DNA of 64,000 nucleotides from the NCBI RefSeq assembly GCF_041381155.1, contig NC_091135.1, positions 51,969,997 through 52,033,996 of the forward strand. Direction: 5' to 3'. The first letter of the stretch is position 1. Every line of letters starts with the position of its first letter. The notes under the pieces are model-generated. The model was not told the DNA's origin, did not search any database, and saw only the letters and a list, made by a program, of their open reading frames with translations. This document shows positions 58,401 through 64,000 of this stretch, piece after piece. The stretch is from Argopecten irradians (lineage: Eukaryota; Mollusca; Bivalvia; Pectinida; Pectinidae). A program made the translations under genes and the position numbers.

Positions 58401-61400
58401 TCCTGCCCCCGGGGGGTCAGAGCCAAAATTTATACAAGTTCTGTTCCCCTTCCCCCAAGGATGTTTGTGGCCAAATTTGGTTACAATCCATGCAGAACTC
58501 TAGGACAAGTAGCGATTTATAGGATTTACCTCTATTTCCCCTATTGGGCCCCGCCCCTCCTGCCCCAGGGGGATCAGAGCCAAAATTTATACAAGTTCTT
58601 TCCCCCTTCCCCCAAGGATGTTTGTGGCCAAATTTGGTTACAATCCATGCAGAACTCTGGGACAAGTAGCGATTTATAGGATTTACCTCTATTTCCCCTA
58701 TTGGGCCCCGCCCCTCCTGCCCCCGGGGGGTCAGAGCCAAAATTTATACAAGTTCTGTTCCCCTTCCCCCAAGGATGTTTGTGGCCAAATTTGGTTACAA
58801 TCCATGCAGAACTCTAGGACAAGTAGCGATTTATAGGATTTACCTCTATTTCCCCTATTGGGCCCCGCCCCTCCTGCCCCCGGGGGGTCAGAGCCAAAAT
58901 TTATACAAGTTCTGTTCCCCTTCCCCCAAGGATGTTTGTGGCCAAATTTGGTTACAATCCATGCAGAACTCTAGGACAAGTAGCGATTTATAGGATTTAC
59001 CTCTATTTCCCCTATTGGGCCCCGCCCCTCCTGCCCCCAGGGGGTCAGAGCCAAAATTTATACAAGTTCTTTCCCCCTTCCCCCAAGGATGTTTGTGGCC
59101 AAATTTGGTTACAATCCATGCAGAACTCTAGGACAAGTAGCGATTTATAGGATTTACCTCTATTTCCCCTATTGGGCCCCGCCCCTCCTGCCCCCGGGGG
59201 GTCAGAGCCAAAATTTATACAAGTTCTGTTCCCCTTCCCCCAAGGCTGTTTGTGGCCAAATTTGGTTACAATCCATGCAGAACTCTAGGACAAGTAGCGA
59301 TTTATAGGATTTACCTCTATTTCCCCTATTGGGCCCCGCCCCTCCTGCCCCCAGGGGGTCAGAGCCAAAATTTATACAAGTTCTTTCCCCCTTCCCCCAA
59401 GGATGTTTGTGGCCAAATTTGGTTACAATCCATGCAGAACTCTGGGACAAGTAGCGATTTATAGGATTTACCTCTATTTCCCCTATTGGGCCCCGCCCCT
59501 CCTGCCCCCAGGGGGTCAGAGCCAAAATTTATACAAGTTCTGTTCCCCTTCCCCCAAGGATGTTTGTGGCCAAATTTGGTTACAATCCATGCAGAACTCT
59601 AGGACAAGTAGCGATTTATAGGATTTACCTCTATTTCCCCTATTGGGCCCCGCCCCTCCTGCCCCCGGGGGTTCAGAGCCAAAATTTATACAAGTTCTGT
59701 TCCCCTTCCCCCAAGGATGTTTGTGGCCAAATTTGGTTACAATCCATGCAGAACTCTAGGACAAGTAGCGATTTATAGGATTTACCTCTATTTCCCCTAT
59801 TGGGCCCCGCCCCTCCTGCCCCGGGGGGGGGGGGGGTCAGAGCCAAAATTTATACAAGTTCTGTTCCCCTTCCCCCAAGGATGTTTGTGGCCAAATTTGG
59901 TTACAATCCATGCAGAACTCTAGGACAAGTAGCGATTTATAGGATTTACCTCTGTTTCCCCTATTGGGCCCCGCCCCTCCTGCCCCCGGGGGGTCAGAGC
60001 CAAAATTTATACAAGTTCTGTTCCCCTTCCCCCAAGGATGTTTGTGGCCAAATTTGGTTACAATCCATGCAGAACTCTAGGACAAGTAGCGATTTATAGG
60101 ATTTACCTCTATTTCCCCTATTGGGGGCCCCGCCCCTCCTGCCCCCAGGGGGTCAGAGCCAAAATTTATACAAGTTCTTTCCCCCTTCCCCCAAGGATGT
60201 TTGTGGCCAAATTTGGTTACAATCCATGCAGAACTCTAGGACAAGTAGCGATTTATAGGATTTACCTCTATTTCCCCTATTGGGCCCCGCCCCTCCTGCC
60301 CCCGGGGGGTCAGAGCCAAAATTTATACAAGTTCTGTTCCCCTTCCCCCAAGGATGTTTGTGGCCAAATTTGGTTACAATCCATGCAGAACTCTAGGACA
60401 AGTAGCGATTTATAGGATTTACCTCTATTTCCCCTATTGGGCCCCGCCCCTCCTGCCCCCGGGGGGTCAGAGCCAAAATTTATACAAGTTCTGTTCCCCT
60501 TCCCCCAAGGATGTTTGTGGCCAAATTTGGTTACAATCCATGCAGAACTCAAGGACAAGTAGCGTTTTATAGGATTTACCTCTATTTCCCCTATTGGGCC
60601 CCGTCCCTCCTGCCCCCAGGGGGATCAGAGCCAAATTTTATACAAGTTCTTTCCCCCTTCCCCCAAGGATGTTTGTGGCCAAATTTGGTTACAATCCATG
60701 CAGAACTCTGGGACAAGTAGCGATTTATAGGATTTACCTCTATTTCCCCTATTGGGCCCCGCCCCTCCTGCCCCCGGGGGGTCAGAGCCAAAATTTATAC
60801 AAGTTCTGTTCCCCTTGCCCCAAGGCTGTTTGTGGCCAAATTTGGTTACAATCCATGCAGAACTCTAGGACAAGTAGCGATTTATAGGATTTACCTCTAT
60901 TTCCCCTATTGGGCCCCGCCCCTCCTGCCCCCGGGGGTCAGAGCCAAAATTTATACAAGTTCTGTTCCCCTTCCCCGAGGGATGTTTGTGGCCAAATTTG
61001 GTTACAATCCATGCAGAACTCTAGGACAAGTAGCGATTTATAGGATTTACCTCTATTTCCCCTATTGGGCCCCGCCCCTCCTGCCCCGGGGGGGTCAGAG
61101 CCAAAATTTATACAAGTTCTTTCCCCCTTCCCCCAAGGATGTTTGTGGCCAAATTTGGTTACAATCCATGCAGAACTCTAGGACAAGTAGCGATTTATAG
61201 GATTTACCTCTATTTCCCCTATTGGGCCCCGCCCCTCCTGCCCCCGGGGGGTCAGAGCCAAAATTTATACAAGTTCTGTTCCCCTTCCCCCAAGGATGTT
61301 TGTGGCCAAATTTGGTTACAATCCATGCAGAACTCTAGGACAAGTAGCGATTTATAGGATTTACCTCTATTTCCCCTATTGGGCCCCGCCCCTCCTGCCC

Positions 61401-61754
61401 CCGGGGGGTCAGAGCCAAAATTTATATATATACAAGTTCTGTTCCCCTTCCCCCGAGGATGTTTGTGGCCAAATTTGGTTACAATCCATGCAGAACTCTA
61501 GGACAAGTAGCGATTTATAGAATTTACCTTTATTTTCCCTATTGGGCTGCGCCCCTCCTGCCCCCGGGGGGTCAGAGCCAAAATTTATACAAGTTCTGTT
61601 CCCCTTCCCCCAAGGATGTTTGTGGCCAAATTTGATTACAATCCATGCAGAACTCTATGACTAGTAGCGATTTAAAGGAAATGTTGAACGGACGGACGAC
61701 GGACGCCGCGCCATGACATAAGCTCACCGGCCCTTAGGGCAAGGTGAGCTAAAA
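55447..61754 (+). mobile_element. 6.3-kb Helitron-like element, ~39 157-bp units
   Basis: The left end is ACAAGAGGCCCAGAGGGCCT plus GCTCACCTGG. About 39 head-to-tail 157-bp units follow with high identity (blocks CCCTATTGGGCCCCGCCCCT, CCAAAATTTATACAAGTTCT, CCAAATTTGGTTACAATCCA, GGACAAGTAGCGATTTATAG). The right end has GACGGACGACGGACGCCG, hairpin GGCCC-TTA-GGGC and AGGTGAGCTAAAA. Since 157 is one more than a multiple of three, the frame rotates each unit and produces dozens of overlapping 65-125-codon open frames that are not genes. Helitron/HINE ('pearl'-like) nature is inferred. Confidence 0.85.
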
Positions 61755-62700
61755 ATAAAATAGGGACTGAAAACAAGAGCCAGTAATCGCGGAGTGGTCG
61801 TAATTTTGTGGTAGTCGTAAGGTGAGGTTTTATTATATATCTTGTTTACACTAATTGATGTTCCATGAGTTACTATCACAGTTGTTATGTCCATCTTTGA
61901 ACTATGTTATAGTGAAACTGAAGGCTCCGTGTATGACAACAGATGAGGTAGGTAGTTTAGTCCTTTGTTGATCATGATAAGAATCAAATAAATCATCACA
62001 GTCTCTGTAATCTTCAAAGGTAGGACTGTGATTGGTCAGTTTTTCTCCGAAATGCCTTCAGTTTTGCTGCCATTGTCCAATGGTGTCGCGATAGTGATAA
62101 TAATCTCTGAAGTATTGAGGATGGTTAACTTGTGCCTTTTGATATGTGGCAGCCTGGCATTGTATATCAAATGGAAGGATTTATGTCATGTATTGGAATG
62201 TTTTAAGCCGATGGTCCATCTTCTGTACATTGTATAATGTCTTTCACTTCATCCCCATTTTTGAAGGAGAACAAGAAAAAAGTGATTAAAATCATAAAAT
62301 TTATTGGACAATTAATATCACAGATAGCACCATAAATACTGTCATATCAGCTATATATTCTAAAACATGAACCATGTGATACATCAGGTTAAAGTCTTAA
62401 TGATTTGAACTTTGACCTTCATTTAATGGTCTGAATGGGTTATGCTATATGGCTGATAAGACAATATACAGGTGTCGTGTAAAAAGTAGATTCAGTATGA
62501 CGAATCATTAACAGGTTAATATGAAGCACAAATCTTCAAAACAGAATTTCATATTAAGAAAAAAATATCATTGCATGTTGACTCAATATCTGGAGTTGAA
62601 AAACAGGAATGCTGTCTTGATTCTTGAAGGGTAAAGCTAGGCAAGAAGTCAAACTATTCTGATATTTGTAGCGTTTAAATTGTCAAAGTTTTGAATTTTT
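61755..62700. other. Spacer between the large element and the last gene
   Basis: No exon was recognised. A 69-codon plus-strand frame at 62028-62237 contains hydrophobic stretches but no domain. Its high-coordinate end may be 3' UTR of the minus-strand gene that stops at 62701. Confidence 0.5.
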
Positions 62701-64000
62701 TCATATACACCTCTTCTGGATCTGTGTCCTGATGATTGAAAGTGTCTTTTCCGATAATCCAAAGTTGCTGCATTCCTGGCAATAAAAAATATACATTGTA
62801 TATGCAATACATTTGTATTAAAATGAAAATGTATCGCAACATAAGAAATTTTCAAGTGCAATAATCCCATATTATTATCAGTTTTGAAAATATTATTTTT
62901 TAATTGCATCATCATCATCATCATCATCATCATTTCTTTTATTCCTCAAAACTGAGATGCAAAGATTAAATACAAGGTAATATATATACATTTGAAGCTA
63001 CAGCAATTAATACATTTACAATTGCATATCTACATTATGAGGATTATTGTACTAGTTATCAGGTTTTATCAAGATAATATTATAATTTACTGGTAATATA
63101 CATATATATGTTCTTGATGTATGGTATCAAGTTGACTACTATAGCATAGAGACTCGATCATGATGTTAATTCATAACACAAGAATAATTTCAAATAATCA
63201 TCAATAGAAAGACAGTATAACAAATATATAACATGAATAGTTAGACTTTAACTTGAATATGACATTAGTTTAAGTAGAGGCTCTAAAAATCGAGAATCTT
63301 CAACAAGAGTTAGGAAAATGTCTGTGAAATCAAACTGAATGGGTTCTATATAATTATATAGTAATATAAAAGAAAAACTTCTAAATATTTATTATTAATC
63401 TTCCCAGTCATGAGTAACATGATTTAAATAGGCAGATAGTGGGGATATAAAGCATCAAATTCATTTTTCAATAGGATACAATGGCATAGAAAGCGTGTTC
63501 TTAACACTTGGAGTTCATGTAGTTGTTCCTGCGGAATATCCAGGTGTTCATATATCTGAGGCCTCCTACCTACTTATATGTGTAACATCTGATCATCATT
63601 TAAGTTTCAGAAGTATGTAGCGAGTTTATGATAAGTTTCCTGTAAAATACTTAAGTAGGTATCTCTGAATATTTGAGTGGCTGAACATTGCATTGCAGCC
63701 ACTCAAATATTCAGAGATACCTACTTTAGTAAAGATTTCTTTTTTCCTCTTTTTGATATTTTGTCTGACTTTTGTTTTTTTTTTTAATTGGGGAGAATCT
63801 ATCAGTAACTAACTGCTGATACATGTATATGATAAATGAATTCAGTTCTTGTTAAAATAGGTATTTTGTTTGTTACAAGACACCCAATCAGATTAATTGT
63901 AAATCATTACCTGATCAAACTGCTCCATAGAACCATAGCCTCCCAGATAACCGTTGAGCCTAGCAGCCACATGAGATGTTATGATGGCTTTATCAGAAAG
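62701..64000 (-). CDS. Last two exons of an unidentified gene (partial)
   Basis: The penultimate exon enters from beyond the window and ends at 63911 with CAG|GTAATG. It reads LSDKAIITSHVAARLNGYLG then GYGSMEQFDQ. The final exon starts at 62775 after TTATTGCCAG and continues in the same phase as ECSNFGLSEKTLSIIRTQIQ then KRCI and a TGA at 62703-62701. Splice borders and phase are coherent. A longer competing frame of the last exon (NAATLDYRKRHFQ...) does not match the donor phase. I do not recognise the family; the 54 visible residues look soluble and helical. Confidence 0.5.
62910..62934. repeat. (ATC)n microsatellite
   Basis: About eight ATC repeats in the intron of the terminal gene. The poly-Met frame across it is spurious. 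Confidence 0.9.
63653..63726. repeat. Perfect 31-bp inverted repeat with 12-base loop
   Basis: Left arm 63653-63683 (AAGTAGGTATCTCTGAATAT...) and right arm 63696-63726 are exact reverse complements, separated by AACATTGCATTG. It lies in the intron of the minus-strand terminal gene. It could be a very small MITE, a fresh palindromic duplication, or a small-RNA hairpin. Confidence 0.9.

Noticed and set aside
55539-61520. Dozens of overlapping 65-125-codon open frames on both strands (MFVAKFGYNPCRT... and similar)
   Set aside because: They arise from a 157-bp satellite whose period shifts frame each unit. They have no unit-independent content, splice structure or domain.
62649-62933. 94-codon minus-strand frame starting in poly-Met
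   Set aside because: The start is an (ATC)n microsatellite, and the frame disagrees with the phase of the donor at 63911. A different frame of the same exon joins correctly.

Overview
The window is eukaryotic, AT-rich and intron-bearing: every recognisable gene is split into short exons with GT/AG borders. The repeats point to a bivalve mollusc. They include ACAAGAG-GCCC-headed elements carrying 157-bp minisatellites, a tRNA-type SINE with a conserved GACCCTGGCTGTTAAT tail core, and (CCGT)n-headed 171-bp repeats. A scallop-like bivalve is my best guess, but the species cannot be fixed from the sequence. No LTR retroelement, retrovirus or Polinton was recognised.

Region 1 (1-7710) holds two minus-strand tRNA-like SINE copies, a short Helitron-like element and a palindromic MITE, then about 5 kb without a gene. 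Region 2 (7711-16246, minus) is a DNAJA2-type Hsp40 gene. Its J-domain, Gly/Phe and zinc-finger exons are open, but its last two exons carry about four frame shifts and its end exons are missing, so it looks like a decaying duplicate or a badly assembled copy. Its introns hold two large Helitron-like elements, a third with different ends, and a pogo-like TIR element. Region 3 (16.2-25.3 kb) has no gene. It contains a TIR element with a LINE 3' end inside it and a 145-bp tandem array interrupted by a TTAA-flanked MITE.

Region 4 (25323-34215, minus) is an intact ZNF341 orthologue: 11 coding exons, about 991 codons, 13 zinc fingers. Region 5 (36476-50461, plus) is an intact GALNS orthologue (N-acetylgalactosamine-6-sulfatase): 14 exons, 516 codons, all catalytic residues present. 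The two genes are head to head, with about 2.3 kb between start codons.

Intron 2 of GALNS holds the most interesting structure, a 3.5-kb satellite made from the gene's own intron-2/exon-3 junction. Each of roughly 55-60 units carries a copy of the splice acceptor and, usually, the first ~22 bases of exon 3, which encode part of the sulfatase active-site signature. Unit junctions fall at short microhomologies, and one unit (about 42013-42060) keeps a longer piece of exon 3 and looks like the ancestral form.

Region 6 (50.5-64 kb) has a SINE with perfect 12-bp target duplications, a MITE, a mini Helitron-like element, an 89-bp tandem array, a 6.3-kb element with about 39 copies of a 157-bp unit, and the last two exons of an unidentified minus-strand gene. 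At least five elements here share one plan (ACAAG + hairpin + motif ... hairpin + inverted motif + TAAAA) although the hairpin and motif sequences differ between families. This suggests one mechanism whose end sequences diversify in matched pairs.
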